Source: Verrucomicrobiales bacterium (GTDB lineage: Bacteria; Verrucomicrobiota; Verrucomicrobiia; Verrucomicrobiales; SLCJ01). From it: a stretch of DNA of 64,000 nucleotides. Of this stretch, positions 25,084 to 34,690 are shown piece after piece. The notes beneath the pieces are model-generated. The model did not search any database, had not been told where the DNA came from, and saw nothing but the letters and a program-made list of their open reading frames with translations. Both the position numbers and the translations under genes were made by a program. Location: positions 1-64,000 of the forward strand of contig JAGXGH010000121.1 in the NCBI GenBank assembly GCA_024636835.1, read 5' to 3'. Positions within the stretch are counted from its first letter, which is position 1, and each line of letters begins with the position of its first letter.

Positions 25084-25656
25084 ATGATGACACCAAACTC
25101 AAATCACCGATCAAAACAAACCGCTTCCAAAGTGGTCAAATCACTGCGGCGCACACGTGCGGGCATGACTTTGATTGAACTTGCGGTAGGCATTGGTGTG
25201 TCGTTGATGGTGGCGGGTGCCGTGCTTGGACTTTTAAACAATCAGATGTATTTCGCACGATACGTGCAGCAGCAAAACTTCCTGTTGATCGAGGCACCTC
25301 AGATCAATAATATTCTATCAAGGATGCTTTTCAGCGCGGATACTGCGCGACTTTACGAAGACATCAGCAGCGGCAAAGGTGGAGGATCTGGAGTGACAGC
25401 AGATGCAGAGGCGCTGGTTTTAGCATTTCGTCAGCCGGATGGGACATTCAATTATGGTATGATCGGGTTTGACCCGATTACGAGTCGCCTCGGCTACTAT
25501 CGGCGTGGTGATTCCGGTTGGCCGGATGAACCTTCATGGATTATTACGGGGGCCGCAGATACGGTAAGCTTTCGTGTGGAGAATGGCGTCGTGCGATGCA
25601 CTGTCACGGGGCCTAATCAGGAAGAATTGACGTTTTCAGGGGCAGGGCAAAGCTAA
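25084..25656 (+). CDS. Prepilin-type cleavage/methylation domain protein
   Basis: 190 residues. Basic leader then RAGMTLIELAVGIGVSLMVAG, a textbook prepilin motif (G, then MTLIE). The helix continues to LLNNQMYF; the C-terminal part of about 130 residues has a Gly-rich loop (GKGGGSGVTADAEALVLAFR) and a two-strand end (VSFRVENGVVRCTVTG). This is a pilin or type II secretion pseudopilin of the minor type. Second of three genes; no assembly ATPase, prepilin peptidase or secretin is in the window, so these must be elsewhere. Confidence 0.82.
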   Translation: MMTPNSNHRSKQTASKVVKSLRRTRAGMTLIELAVGIGVSLMVAGAVLGLLNNQMYFARYVQQQNFLLIEAPQINNILSRMLFSADTARLYEDISSGKGGGSGVTADAEALVLAFRQPDGTFNYGMIGFDPITSRLGYYRRGDSGWPDEPSWIITGAADTVSFRVENGVVRCTVTGPNQEELTFSGAGQS

Positions 25657-25680
25657 ATCGGTAATGATTCCAATTCTATT

Positions 25681-27654
25681 ATGAAAGCACTTTATCATCT
25701 TTCATCTGTCGCGACACAAAAGCGTGGCTACGTCAGCACTTTGGTGGTGATCGTCACCGGATTGATCTGTATTTCTATTCTCGGCGCAGCTTATCAGTTG
25801 CGAATCAATAGCCAAGACGGGCAAAAAACGGCTCAGGTGAAGGCAGACTATTCACAGCGGGAGGACGCTATCCTTAGAGCCTTGGTCGGTATCGTGCCCA
25901 ATAAGGCCATGCAGGCAATGCAAGATGGCTCAAGTGCCTCGGCAACAAGCTATTCTTGGAAGACGATCTTTGAAGAAGCGATTGCCACCGCTGATGCGGA
26001 GTCGGCGCTTTCAGCGGCAGAAATGACCGCTTTGGGTGTGCCTAGTGGCGCGAGGAATGGTAACTCGGGAGATAGTCAGATTGCCAATGTTTCGACAATG
26101 ATCAGCGCGGTGTCCGGTAGTGGTTTGGTGACACCAGGTATTAGCGGATATGATCTCGGTATAGATTACCCGCCGACGTTGAGTTACAGCGGCTCGGCTG
26201 ACGATGCGACTTATCCGATCATTAGCACAAACAAGGAGTGGGCGTCAAATTCTGCCGGATACACGGCGTTGTCGACCTCATCCTATTCGGATTTCAATTT
26301 GATTCCCTATCCACAGATTCGTTTCGGCTACGTAGCGCCAGGCGACTATTTCGTGGCGAAGCGGAACTGGTGGGCATTCAATGTGACCTATGGAGCTGCT
26401 GATTCGGCGATAACGGGGATTCCTCAGGAAACTCGCACTTATGTCTTATCGATTTACGAGGTGCCGTCACAGTTGCCTATTTCTGCTGACGCCTTTGCCG
26501 AGTTTGGGAATTATGCAGACGGTCAGGCATGGAGCACAGACGTGAATATAGACGGCGGCGTGTATGCTGAAACGGTTCGCGCCGATAGCGGTATGGCGTT
26601 TGATCGTTTGGCATCGCGATACGGGTTTGATGCGACGAGCGATATGACAGTGGGTGGGGATTCGGTTTCCGCTGACTTCCAAACCGACGGCAGTCAAGAC
26701 ACCAAGCTGGCTGCGTCGGGAGAATATTTTGCCGCATCTGTTTCTGCGAACGCGGGACGGGTTGCTTTTATACCAATCAATCCCGGTTTCGACTTCTATC
26801 AGTATCTCGATGTGAGTCGCGATCAAAACACGATTTCCGATACGCGTTGGTCTGACTATGCCCTTGGGGGGTATCAGGCGAGGATGAGATTGATCGTCAA
26901 TGACGTCAGCGCCTCCAATAATCAATTGCCGACATCGATCACTTTCACCTACCGCAAAAGTGGTCTACAATCTGTGACTTGGACGCGTGGAGATGTTGAT
27001 AATCCGTGGCCTACGAAAAGTCAGGAAGAGCAGTCAGGAGGCGCTACGATTCCTTTCCAGACTGAAGTTACTGGGGACGGCACGGCTTGCCTGACGGTAG
27101 ATATGGCGCTGCTTGAAGCTTATCTCGATGGCTTAGATGCAAGTTTGGGGAACAATCGTTCCATCGTAATTAATCCAGATAACACGAATAATCTCGATAT
27201 TATTGAACCGACCTTTCCATCAACGGACGGTCAAATGGGAGTAGTCCTTCGTGGCACTGAAGATCTTACCGGTTGGCCGAAAGGGTTCTCGATCGTGACT
27301 AATCTTCGCATCTACATTGCGGAGGACTTTAACATTGTCGAAGGCACGGCTCCCAGTGATTCAGGGCTAGACGGCTCAGAGCCATTCTATCCGCCGGTGT
27401 CCCTGTTTTCCCCGGAAAAGCGTTGGGGTGCCGATGTGTATGCGAGAGAGATTGATTTCGCGGGCACGGTGCAAAGTTTGAGTAAGTCAGGCACTGATGC
27501 GGCACCGGTAAACCCGTTGGACTTTAAGACCGGCACTGGACAGTCCTTGTCAGCAGGCGATTTAAGCGCAGACCTTAACCTTATTCGGTCGCCGGCAGAA
27601 CTACCACCGATTCATATGATGAACTGGTTGGTTACTGTCGAGCGCGTTCAGTAG
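25681..27654 (+). CDS. Large PilX-like surface protein
   Basis: 657 residues. The N-terminus, KRGYVSTLVVIVTGLICISI, has the Gly-helix form of pilin-like proteins but without Glu at position 5, like PilX/GspK-type components. A large, Thr/Ser/Asp-rich passenger follows, with long repeats of beta-type sequence and only one cysteine (near residue 470). GspK-like proteins cap pseudopili and are bigger than other subunits. The size and place (last in operon) fit such a cap or adhesin. Its stop overlaps by 7 bp the end of the convergent rhodanese gene. Confidence 0.65.
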   Translation: MKALYHLSSVATQKRGYVSTLVVIVTGLICISILGAAYQLRINSQDGQKTAQVKADYSQREDAILRALVGIVPNKAMQAMQDGSSASATSYSWKTIFEEAIATADAESALSAAEMTALGVPSGARNGNSGDSQIANVSTMISAVSGSGLVTPGISGYDLGIDYPPTLSYSGSADDATYPIISTNKEWASNSAGYTALSTSSYSDFNLIPYPQIRFGYVAPGDYFVAKRNWWAFNVTYGAADSAITGIPQETRTYVLSIYEVPSQLPISADAFAEFGNYADGQAWSTDVNIDGGVYAETVRADSGMAFDRLASRYGFDATSDMTVGGDSVSADFQTDGSQDTKLAASGEYFAASVSANAGRVAFIPINPGFDFYQYLDVSRDQNTISDTRWSDYALGGYQARMRLIVNDVSASNNQLPTSITFTYRKSGLQSVTWTRGDVDNPWPTKSQEEQSGGATIPFQTEVTGDGTACLTVDMALLEAYLDGLDASLGNNRSIVINPDNTNNLDIIEPTFPSTDGQMGVVLRGTEDLTGWPKGFSIVTNLRIYIAEDFNIVEGTAPSDSGLDGSEPFYPPVSLFSPEKRWGADVYAREIDFAGTVQSLSKSGTDAAPVNPLDFKTGTGQSLSAGDLSADLNLIRSPAELPPIHMMNWLVTVERVQ

Positions 27655-27974
27655 CGTGCCATCGAGGGGTCGATTTTCTGCGCCCATACGTCGACACCTC
27701 CCGCAATGGAGTAGGTTTCTGGGTATCCTCTTTCACGCAGAAAAACCGTGGCTTTCAGCGAGCGCATCCCATGATGACAAATAATCACGATCTCTTCGTT
27801 CTTGTCGGGAAACCATTGTTGCCATTGTCCGCCCCACTGTGAGAGCGCACAATGGTCTGCACCCTCGATATGGCAAATTCTGAGTTCATCAGATTCTCGA
27901 CAGTCCACGACGCGCGGTTTTTTTTGCGACGGATTGTGGAGGCGTTCGGCAAGTTGTTGGCAGGTGATTTCCAT
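27648..27974 (-). CDS. Single-domain rhodanese
   Basis: 108 residues. The domain begins ITCQQLAERL, has VVDCRESDELRICHIEGADH, and the active loop C66-HHGMRS with the nucleophilic cysteine, followed by LRERGYPETYSIAGGVDVWA. It is a cytoplasmic sulfurtransferase-like protein (thiosulfate or persulfide). It ends tail-to-tail with the large pilin-like gene, overlapping 7 bp. C66 is intact, so activity is expected. Confidence 0.9.
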   Translation of the reverse strand: MEITCQQLAERLHNPSQKKPRVVDCRESDELRICHIEGADHCALSQWGGQWQQWFPDKNEEIVIICHHGMRSLKATVFLRERGYPETYSIAGGVDVWAQKIDPSMARY

Positions 27975-28023
27975 GAGAATAATCAGTTTATAGCATCTTC
28001 AAAGTTATGCGAATTCATTGCGG

Positions 28024-28635
28024 TTACTCGACAATCACAGGCGTGCCGTTGGAAACATTGCGGTAAAAGTTTTGCGCCATGTGACCCGGCATTCGAACAC
28101 AACCGTGAGAGGCCGGATAACCTGGTACATAACCTGAGTGCATTCCCACACCGCCTGTAAATCGCATGAAATAGGGCATTGATGCGCCGACGAATCGGCC
28201 TCCCGGCGGCGGTTGATGCTCGCGGGAATCCGCGTCCGGGATGACTACGTTTCCGTAGCTATCGACTATTTGTCCGTAGAGGTTCGACCGATGGGTTGGG
28301 CTTTTCTGGGAGATGGAAAAACTGCCTCTGGGAGTGGCATAGCCGTCTTTTCCTGTCGAGATAGTGGAAACACCAACCAGCTTGTCGCCCTTGTAGAAAT
28401 AGGCTTTTTGTTCGGCGAGTTTGATTCGGATTTTGGATCTGCCAGAAACTCCATCACCATTCCAGTAGGAAACCGTATCACTAGCCGTCGCATAATTTGC
28501 ATCAGAGTAGATGCCACCATGTGCATTGAGGTAGAGTATTTCGCCAGTCATCCGTGGTGAACTGTCGCAGGATATCAACAGCGTCGTGGATCCGACAAGT
28601 ACCGCGAGTTTGGTGAATTTTGAGGCTAGGTTCAT
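28024..28635 (-). CDS. L,D-transpeptidase (YkuD) lipoprotein
   Basis: 203 residues. Lipobox LLISC near residue 23, then a linker and a YkuD domain: IRIKLAEQKAYFYKGDKLV, STGKDGYATPRGSF, and the catalytic GVGMHSGYVPGYPASHGC with VRMP, where the Cys is the nucleophile and the His pairs with it. Such enzymes make 3-3 crosslinks in peptidoglycan or attach proteins to it. The lipoprotein form would hold it at a membrane facing the cell wall. Its gene is monocistronic. Confidence 0.9.
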   Translation of the reverse strand: MNLASKFTKLAVLVGSTTLLISCDSSPRMTGEILYLNAHGGIYSDANYATASDTVSYWNGDGVSGRSKIRIKLAEQKAYFYKGDKLVGVSTISTGKDGYATPRGSFSISQKSPTHRSNLYGQIVDSYGNVVIPDADSREHQPPPGGRFVGASMPYFMRFTGGVGMHSGYVPGYPASHGCVRMPGHMAQNFYRNVSNGTPVIVE

Positions 28636-28804
28636 GTGTGGGCTGATGGCTTGATATAGATGGACTGTTAGCCGCAGATGAACCGAATTCTAACGGAATA
28701 CAACGGACCAAGCAATAAATGAACGCCCTTGATTTTTTGCAGCTTGCGGATATATGGCATGTGCGCCGTTGTGTGCACTGTTCGTTTTTTATTATCCAAA
28801 GCTT

Positions 28805-29071
28805 ATGCCAACCTACGACTACGTCTGCGAATCTTGCGGTCATCAATTTGAAGCCTTTCATTCCATGTCCGCTCCACGCCTTACGGATTGTCCCTTGGAT
28901 GCTTGTGATGGGGCGGTAAAGCGAAAGATCGGAACCGGTGCAGGTATCGTCTTCAAGGGCTCAGGTTTCTATCAAACGGACTATCGCAGCGAATCCTACA
29001 AGCAGGGAGCCAGCAAGGCCGAGGCGGCATCCAAGCCAGCTCCGAAACCAACTACGAAGAAGGGGGAGTAA
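28805..29071 (+). CDS. FmdB-type zinc ribbon protein
   Basis: 88 residues from the ATG at 28805 (MPTYDYVCESCGHQFEAFH). CxxC and a second pair C-P-L-D-A-C make the zinc ribbon, and the VKRKIGTGAGIVFKGSGFYQ section matches the family. The Ala/Lys/Pro-rich tail is disordered. FmdB proteins are called putative regulatory proteins; actual function is not established. The gene is followed on the same strand by further short units. Confidence 0.9.
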   Translation: MPTYDYVCESCGHQFEAFHSMSAPRLTDCPLDACDGAVKRKIGTGAGIVFKGSGFYQTDYRSESYKQGASKAEAASKPAPKPTTKKGE

Positions 29072-29153
29072 ACCATCTCCTTGAACTTCTGTGAGAATTT
29101 TCCTCGCTGTTCTGTTACTCGTGTGAAATCTTCTTCACAGTCTCGAAAAGTTT

Positions 29154-29783
29154 ATGTCTTCGCTCAATTCTCTCTCCAATAAACGCACCACGGTAAAAAA
29201 ACCACCGTTGGTCAGCTTCGTTACCCTTGCATCACTCATCCTTGTTGGGATGTTTGGAGTGCTGGTCTATTTGATGTTTCAACCCGAGGACCTCTCCGAG
29301 GTCGGTGGCTATCACGATGGAGTGCCCGAGAAAGAGGAGGTGTCCAACCTTTTGAACCGTCTTGCCCGCAATGTTTCGGCAGACCGTGAGATCGTATTCA
29401 CCGAGGAGGAGATTAATCACTATGTCGAGCGCTTGGTGAAGATTGAGCAGACTGGCGCATTGGCTGATGCGGCGACATTTGATGGCGTGGCAATCCGCCT
29501 TGAAGCCGATCAGGCATCGATCATTTTCGATCGCACCGTATGGGGGGAGAAGCACACGATTTCCATTCAAGTTCGTGCTTACTTTGATGGAAAATGGAAG
29601 ACTGAATTTATCGGTGGTAAAGTCGGCCAGCTCCATGTTCCCGCCGGAGTAGTGGGCTTGTCAAAACCGTCGATTGACGCTTTGGCGAAGGTGTTTTCGC
29701 GCGAGCTCGAGATTATCAAAAATTCCGGCGATTTATCGTTCTTGCCGGGTAAATTGATCGTCGTCCGCAACGCCGATAATTAG
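29154..29783 (+). CDS. Membrane-anchored protein with a YpmS-like outer domain
   Basis: 209 residues: a helix at 20-44 (VSFVTLASLILVGMFGVLVYL) anchors an extracytoplasmic domain with FTEEEINHYVERL, ASIIFDRTVWGEKHTISIQV and GKVGQLHVP. The pattern of a conserved E-x-N near the start and paired strands resembles DUF2140/YpmS-type proteins, but similarity is weak. No catalytic residue is visible. Upstream is the FmdB-type gene, downstream a secreted unknown. Confidence 0.6.
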   Translation: MSSLNSLSNKRTTVKKPPLVSFVTLASLILVGMFGVLVYLMFQPEDLSEVGGYHDGVPEKEEVSNLLNRLARNVSADREIVFTEEEINHYVERLVKIEQTGALADAATFDGVAIRLEADQASIIFDRTVWGEKHTISIQVRAYFDGKWKTEFIGGKVGQLHVPAGVVGLSKPSIDALAKVFSRELEIIKNSGDLSFLPGKLIVVRNADN

Positions 29784-29864
29784 GCTGGCGTGTTAAATGT
29801 GTGGCAGGGCAGCCACATGAGAAATGAGCGATGCTCCGAGGGGGCGGCGCTTTCTTGATGCAAA

Positions 29865-31229
29865 ATGGCTGAATTCAGGCATATGGGAAGAGTTCGTCGC
29901 AGTGCCGTCGGTATTACGCTGGCGGTGCTCGCGTTTGCCTTGGTGTCAAGCGAGTTCGCCTGTGCTCAAGATCAAGTGGAAGGACGCCGCGGGGCCACAA
30001 CGTCAAGCACGGGACAATTCATCGTTTTCGGCACGATTCCAGGTGCACGTGTGGAAATGGCGACTCTTGCAGAGGAAGTGCGAACTGATCTACTGCGTTT
30101 GTTGCAGGAGCCGAAGATGCGTTGGGCAATCCCGATCGGCATCGAGATGTTGCCTGGTGATGATTCGGATGGCGGGGTGCGAACGACGATTGAGGCGGTG
30201 GAGGGTAGCGGTTATCGGATTCGGGTGTTTACAAAACCGGGAAAGGCGATGACCGATAGGGCGCTGCGGGAAGCGACGACAAAAGCACTGCTCGTCGAGG
30301 TGGCTCTGCGTCGTTTGGATGTAGATGAGCTAAAGGAAGGTGAGTTGCTGCCTGAATGGCTATGGCGAGGAACTTATGAGGCGATGGAGCTGAGGCGTAA
30401 TCCCGAGAAGGTTGAGCTGTTTCGCGTGATGATCGCAGATGGTGAATTTTTGTCAGTGGGTGATCTGATTTCAAAACCCTATGCCGAAAGAACACCGGTG
30501 GGGCGGAGGCTTTACGAGGCGTCATCTGGAGCATTGATACTTACCTTGTTGAATCAAATTAACGGCCCAATGCGCTTCCTTCAGATGATTCGAGAGGCTC
30601 CGCTCTTTCACGCAGATCCAGAACAAATGATTAAGCGAAGTTTCCAAAACATTGAGATCAATGCCAAGGGGCTTGAAAAGTGGTGGGCATTGCAGGTGGT
30701 TGAACTCGCTAAACCGGAAGTTCGTGATTTCTGGACACCTGAAGAGTCGTCCGAACGCATCCGGTCCGCGATGCGTTTAATCTTTGAGATCCCGGAAAGT
30801 GGTGAAGATCCCGCGAAGATACGCGACATTTCCGTCGAGAATTTTTCGGATATTCCCGATGAAAAAATACGTCGGAAGGCGATCGCTGGAGCACGTAAGC
30901 GACTCGGTGATTTGATCTCCAAGGTTCATCCGGCTTACCGTGACATCGTTGAAGATTTGGTTGGTGGCTATTCCGGCTTATTGAATGAGGAGGAGACAGC
31001 CTTGGAGAGGATCCGATCTATCGGAAGTGATATGGATTCGATGAGTGCTCGTTTGGCGGATATTGGTGACTACTTGAACTGGACGGAAGTTCTCAACGCA
31101 TCAGATGGCGACAATCTACGTATGTTCGATTCGTTTTTCAACGTGCTCCGGGACTCGCAGAAGGAGCGCACTCAGCGAAGCGATGAAATTTCTGTCTACC
31201 TAGACGGGCTGCAGAAGGAGTTTGAATAA
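29865..31229 (+). CDS. Secreted protein of unknown function
   Basis: Up to 454 residues; the ATG at 29883 (MGRVRRSAVG) may be the true start because it gives a shorter, basic n-region. Signal peptide: GITLAVLAFALVSSEFACAQ. The body is mostly alpha-helical (RTDLLRLLQEPKMRWAIPIG, ALREATTKALLVEVALRRLD, then PEWLWRGTYEAMELRRNPE). These blocks resemble those of secreted peptidase-MA-like proteins of Verrucomicrobia, but no HExxH is present. The second half holds a long helical bundle. It is likely in the periplasm; the role is unknown. Confidence 0.65.
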   Translation: MAEFRHMGRVRRSAVGITLAVLAFALVSSEFACAQDQVEGRRGATTSSTGQFIVFGTIPGARVEMATLAEEVRTDLLRLLQEPKMRWAIPIGIEMLPGDDSDGGVRTTIEAVEGSGYRIRVFTKPGKAMTDRALREATTKALLVEVALRRLDVDELKEGELLPEWLWRGTYEAMELRRNPEKVELFRVMIADGEFLSVGDLISKPYAERTPVGRRLYEASSGALILTLLNQINGPMRFLQMIREAPLFHADPEQMIKRSFQNIEINAKGLEKWWALQVVELAKPEVRDFWTPEESSERIRSAMRLIFEIPESGEDPAKIRDISVENFSDIPDEKIRRKAIAGARKRLGDLISKVHPAYRDIVEDLVGGYSGLLNEEETALERIRSIGSDMDSMSARLADIGDYLNWTEVLNASDGDNLRMFDSFFNVLRDSQKERTQRSDEISVYLDGLQKEFE

Positions 31230-31308
31230 CTTGGTGCTGTCTTGATCTTTGTCATAGCTTGCACAATCTTGTGTCGCTCTTATGGTCATAAGGTAAACTA
31301 GGAAAACT

Positions 31309-31767
31309 ATGCAGCGTCGTGGATTTGAGGAAGCAGTTGAACTCGTGGTTGAGAAAGATCCAACCTACGACAAGGGAGCCTATGTGTTTCTCCGTGAGTC
31401 ATTGGACTATACCGTTAAGAACTCGAGTTCACGCAGCGGCAGCGATGATCGCCATGTCTCGGGTGTGGAACTGCTGAATGGGTTCCGTGATTTTGCGCTA
31501 CAAGAGTTCGGGCCGATGTCGAGCACGGTGTTGAATGAGTGGGGGCTCCACCAATCGAGCGACATTGGTGCGATGGTTTTCAACTTGGTCGAGGTGGGGG
31601 CATTCGGGAGAACGGAAAATGATTCTCCTAAGGACTTTGAAAACGTCTTTGATTTCCAAGAGACTTTTGAAGCTCCATTTTTGCCAACCAGCAAATCAGA
31701 GGCTGACGATAAAAACGACAGCAAGGAAAGCTCTGAATCTTCGAAAGAGAAGCCGACTGGGGAGTAG
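31309..31767 (+). CDS. Minf_1886 family protein
   Basis: 152 residues. EEAVELVVEKDPTYDKGAYVFLRESLDYT, then HVSGVELLNGFRDFALQEFG and VLNEWGLHQSSDIGAMVFNL with VEVGAFGRTENDS, is the conserved block of the family named after Methylacidiphilum Minf_1886 (TIGR04138), which to my knowledge occurs in Planctomycetes and Verrucomicrobia. A disordered acidic tail (Lys/Glu/Ser-rich) follows. Function unknown. It is a useful lineage marker for this window. Confidence 0.85.
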   Translation: MQRRGFEEAVELVVEKDPTYDKGAYVFLRESLDYTVKNSSSRSGSDDRHVSGVELLNGFRDFALQEFGPMSSTVLNEWGLHQSSDIGAMVFNLVEVGAFGRTENDSPKDFENVFDFQETFEAPFLPTSKSEADDKNDSKESSESSKEKPTGE

Positions 31768-31851
31768 CTAGTCGCGCCGACTAGGCGCAAATTCTCGGAT
31801 CAATGACGATGGTGGCTTGACGGACAGGGCGGATCGGCTCTTGTTCATTAC

Positions 31852-34398
31852 ATGAGTAATTCTTCAGAGCGGTTCCAGTTTTCCAAACGCACCTCCCATC
31901 TCCGTTTCGAGAATGGCCTGGAGGTTTTGGTGTTGCGCGATGACTTCGCTCCCGTGGTTTCTGTGCAGGGGTGGGTGCGCGTCGGAAGCATGCACGAAGA
32001 GGAATTTCTCGGCGGTGGAATCAGTCATCTGATCGAGCATTTGGTCTTCAAAAAAACCAAGCACTTCGACGGCCAGGAGATCGCCAAAGCAGTGCAAGAA
32101 ATTGGCGGACAGTTGAATGCCTACACTTCGTTCGATCGGACGGTCTATTACGTCGACGGCCCCGCGGAGGGATGGGAGACGGCGATCCGAGTGGTGAGTG
32201 ATCTGATATTTTTTCCACAGTTTCCCGATGACGAGTTCGAGCGGGAGAAGGAGGTGATCCGCCGCGAGATCGCGATGGGGAAGGATGACCCCGAGCGTGT
32301 ATTGGGCGAGGCCTTGTTCAAGCTCTGCTTTGCCGGGCATCCGTGTCGTCACCCGGTCATTGGGTATTTAGAGGCGTTTAATCAAATCACCCTCGAAGAT
32401 GTGAAGTGCTTTCACGCCCGCCACTACGCGCCGAACAATGTGTTCCTTGTGATCACAGGAGATATTACTGACAATCAAGTGCGTGAGTGGGTGGAGACCA
32501 ATTTGTCGTCGGTGGAGCGTAAAATGAGAGCGCCGGTGGTTTTGCCGACCGAGCCACGACAAGTAGGCGTACGGCGCGATGTGATTTCTTTCGATACTGA
32601 AGTTTCTCGTGTTGATCTGGCGTGGCGGATTCCATCGCTGACCCATCCGGATATGCCGGTGTTGGATGTGATGGCGCGCGTGCTTGGTTCTGGCCGCAGT
32701 TCGCGATTGTATCGGAAGATTCGCGAAGAACTGCAGCTCGCGCATTCGGTATCGGCTTCAAGCTATACGCCAGGGCATGATGGACTGTTTGTTCTCAATG
32801 CGGATACCGAACCTGAGAAGGTGGAGGTGCTGGTTGAGGCGCTACGTGATGAGGTGAAAAAATTGGTTCAAGACGGCGTGACCGATGCCGAATTGGAGAA
32901 GGCGAAGCGCGGTGTCTTATCCGCGATGTATGGTGGACTATCGACGACTACGGGACTTGCCGGACAACTTGGTGGCGCGTGGTTATTGACTGGTGGTCTC
33001 GACCTTGCACAGAGCTATCTTGGAGGAATCGAGCGGGTGACGAACGACGCGATTCGTCGCGTTGCTGGTGAGTGGCTAACGGATGATGGGGAGTGCCTTG
33101 TTGTGGTGAACCCGCGCAATGCCGAGAGCGAAGAGGTGTCCGATGATTCTCAAAAAAGTGTCAGCCGATTGATGCCTGATGTGCTGCCTGCGGTGCACAG
33201 CTCGGGCTTGCAAATCCTCGTGGGTCCAATCCATCGTGTGCCCTTGGTCAGTCTGCAGTTGGCATTTTTGGCGGGTAGCCAAGCCGATCCTGAAGGGAAG
33301 GCTGGCTTAGCGCAACTGACAGCGAAAACACTCCTCAAAGGAACGAAAACGCGCAGTGCAGATGCGCTGATGGACGCTTTGGAGTCCCGTGGAGGTCGGA
33401 TCGGAGCAAGCTCCGGCAACAACACATTGAGCCTTGGTGTTTCAGTGATGAAGGACGACCTCGCCTTGGCAATGGAGATTCTCTCCGAAGTGCTTACCTC
33501 GCCCTTGCTTCCTCAGCAGGGATTCGAGCTGGAGCGTGCCGCACAGTTACAGTCGATCAAAGAGTCGGAAGACCATCTTGTTTCGCTGGCGATGCGTGAG
33601 GCTCGCGCGATTCTCTACCAAGGAACAGTTCTGGAGAATGGCGCGCTTGGCTCTAAAGAATCCGTTGGAACGATTGAGCATAGTGACGTTGAGGGTTTTG
33701 TGAACTCGCGCATCGTCGGCAGCGGCGGTGTGGTGTCAGTGTTCGGTGATGTCGAACGGCAAGAGGTGCTCGACCTTCTGAATGGTATGCCACTGAATGC
33801 TGGTGATGTGGACCGGGTGAAAAGCGTGAACCGTTTGGTGACTCCCGTGACGACGATGGAATCGCGCGTGCTTCATCGGGATAAACAGCAAGGTGTGGTG
33901 GTGATTGCTTTTCCAGCGCCAGGAGTAGGTCATCCCGATAGCAACGCCTTGCAGTTGTTGAACGAGGCAAGCTCCGACATGGCATCGCGATTGTTCCAGC
34001 GCATCCGGGAAGAACAAGGACTGGCCTACTATGTGAGCACTACGATGTTCCAAGGGATAGGTGGCGGGATGTTTAGTTTCTATCTCGGAACTGATCCTGA
34101 AAAGCTCGATCACGCCGAAGCTGAAATGCGCGCCGAGATACTTCGACTCGTCACCGAGGGGCTCGACGACGAAGAACTATTCCGCGCCAAGCAAAGCATG
34201 CGAGGCTCACTTATCATGCAGTCCCAGAGCCATTCAGCCATGGGCACCAAGGCGATGATCGATCATTTACTTGGCATGGGGTGGAACGCCGTGGAGAACG
34301 ACCTCAAAGAGATTGAAAAGCTCACTCGCGAGGATGTTGCCGCAGCCGCAGCCAGATGGCTGGTCGATAGCGGTGTGACCGTGCGGGTGCAGCCGTAG
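31852..34398 (+). CDS. Two-domain M16 family zinc peptidase
   Basis: 848 residues. The inverted zinc motif HxxEH is at 59-63 (GISHLIEHLVFKKTKHFDG), with EREKEVIRREIAMGKDDP about 75 residues on supplying the third ligand. A second homologous half (LAGSQADPEGKAGLAQLTAKTLLKG onwards) lacks HxxEH, as expected for the regulatory half of insulinase-type enzymes. The final third again has M16_C domains (AFPAPGVGHPDSN, IREEQGLAYYVS). No signal peptide. Probable peptide-degrading enzyme of the cytoplasm or periplasm. Confidence 0.92.
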   Translation: MSNSSERFQFSKRTSHLRFENGLEVLVLRDDFAPVVSVQGWVRVGSMHEEEFLGGGISHLIEHLVFKKTKHFDGQEIAKAVQEIGGQLNAYTSFDRTVYYVDGPAEGWETAIRVVSDLIFFPQFPDDEFEREKEVIRREIAMGKDDPERVLGEALFKLCFAGHPCRHPVIGYLEAFNQITLEDVKCFHARHYAPNNVFLVITGDITDNQVREWVETNLSSVERKMRAPVVLPTEPRQVGVRRDVISFDTEVSRVDLAWRIPSLTHPDMPVLDVMARVLGSGRSSRLYRKIREELQLAHSVSASSYTPGHDGLFVLNADTEPEKVEVLVEALRDEVKKLVQDGVTDAELEKAKRGVLSAMYGGLSTTTGLAGQLGGAWLLTGGLDLAQSYLGGIERVTNDAIRRVAGEWLTDDGECLVVVNPRNAESEEVSDDSQKSVSRLMPDVLPAVHSSGLQILVGPIHRVPLVSLQLAFLAGSQADPEGKAGLAQLTAKTLLKGTKTRSADALMDALESRGGRIGASSGNNTLSLGVSVMKDDLALAMEILSEVLTSPLLPQQGFELERAAQLQSIKESEDHLVSLAMREARAILYQGTVLENGALGSKESVGTIEHSDVEGFVNSRIVGSGGVVSVFGDVERQEVLDLLNGMPLNAGDVDRVKSVNRLVTPVTTMESRVLHRDKQQGVVVIAFPAPGVGHPDSNALQLLNEASSDMASRLFQRIREEQGLAYYVSTTMFQGIGGGMFSFYLGTDPEKLDHAEAEMRAEILRLVTEGLDDEELFRAKQSMRGSLIMQSQSHSAMGTKAMIDHLLGMGWNAVENDLKEIEKLTREDVAAAAARWLVDSGVTVRVQP

Positions 34399-34690
34399 GT
34401 CTATGACCAAGCTTCCGCCTACCTAGCTATACTTCGTAGCTACACTTGTGAAAGTTTGGCCGAGCGATCCCCGAACCACCAAAAAAAGCCACCAAATTCG
34501 CCAAAAACTCTCGCCTCATCCAAGCGCCTTACTGGGGAATAGATTGCAAGAATATTCTCCTGGACGTTTTTTCTCCTTGGGCCATGAGCGACAGAATGGC
34601 ATAGGGGGGGTGGTTGGGTGTTTGGCTTGACGGCTGGAAGCCACCGCCACGTTTCCTCTCATCCTGCCTCTATCTTGTGAAGTTTCTGTG
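34399..34690. other. Gene-free spacer with a REP-like copy
   Basis: A REP-like element (34436-34459) lies between the convergent M16 and esterase genes. The remainder, including a G-run near 34604, shows no gene or clear terminator. Confidence 0.5.
34436..34459 (+). repeat. REP-like element, copy 9
   Basis: GTAG, arms CTACACTT and AAGTTTGG around GTGA (GNRA). The stem has one mismatch; the geometry is the same as in the 2-8 kb copies. Confidence 0.65.
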
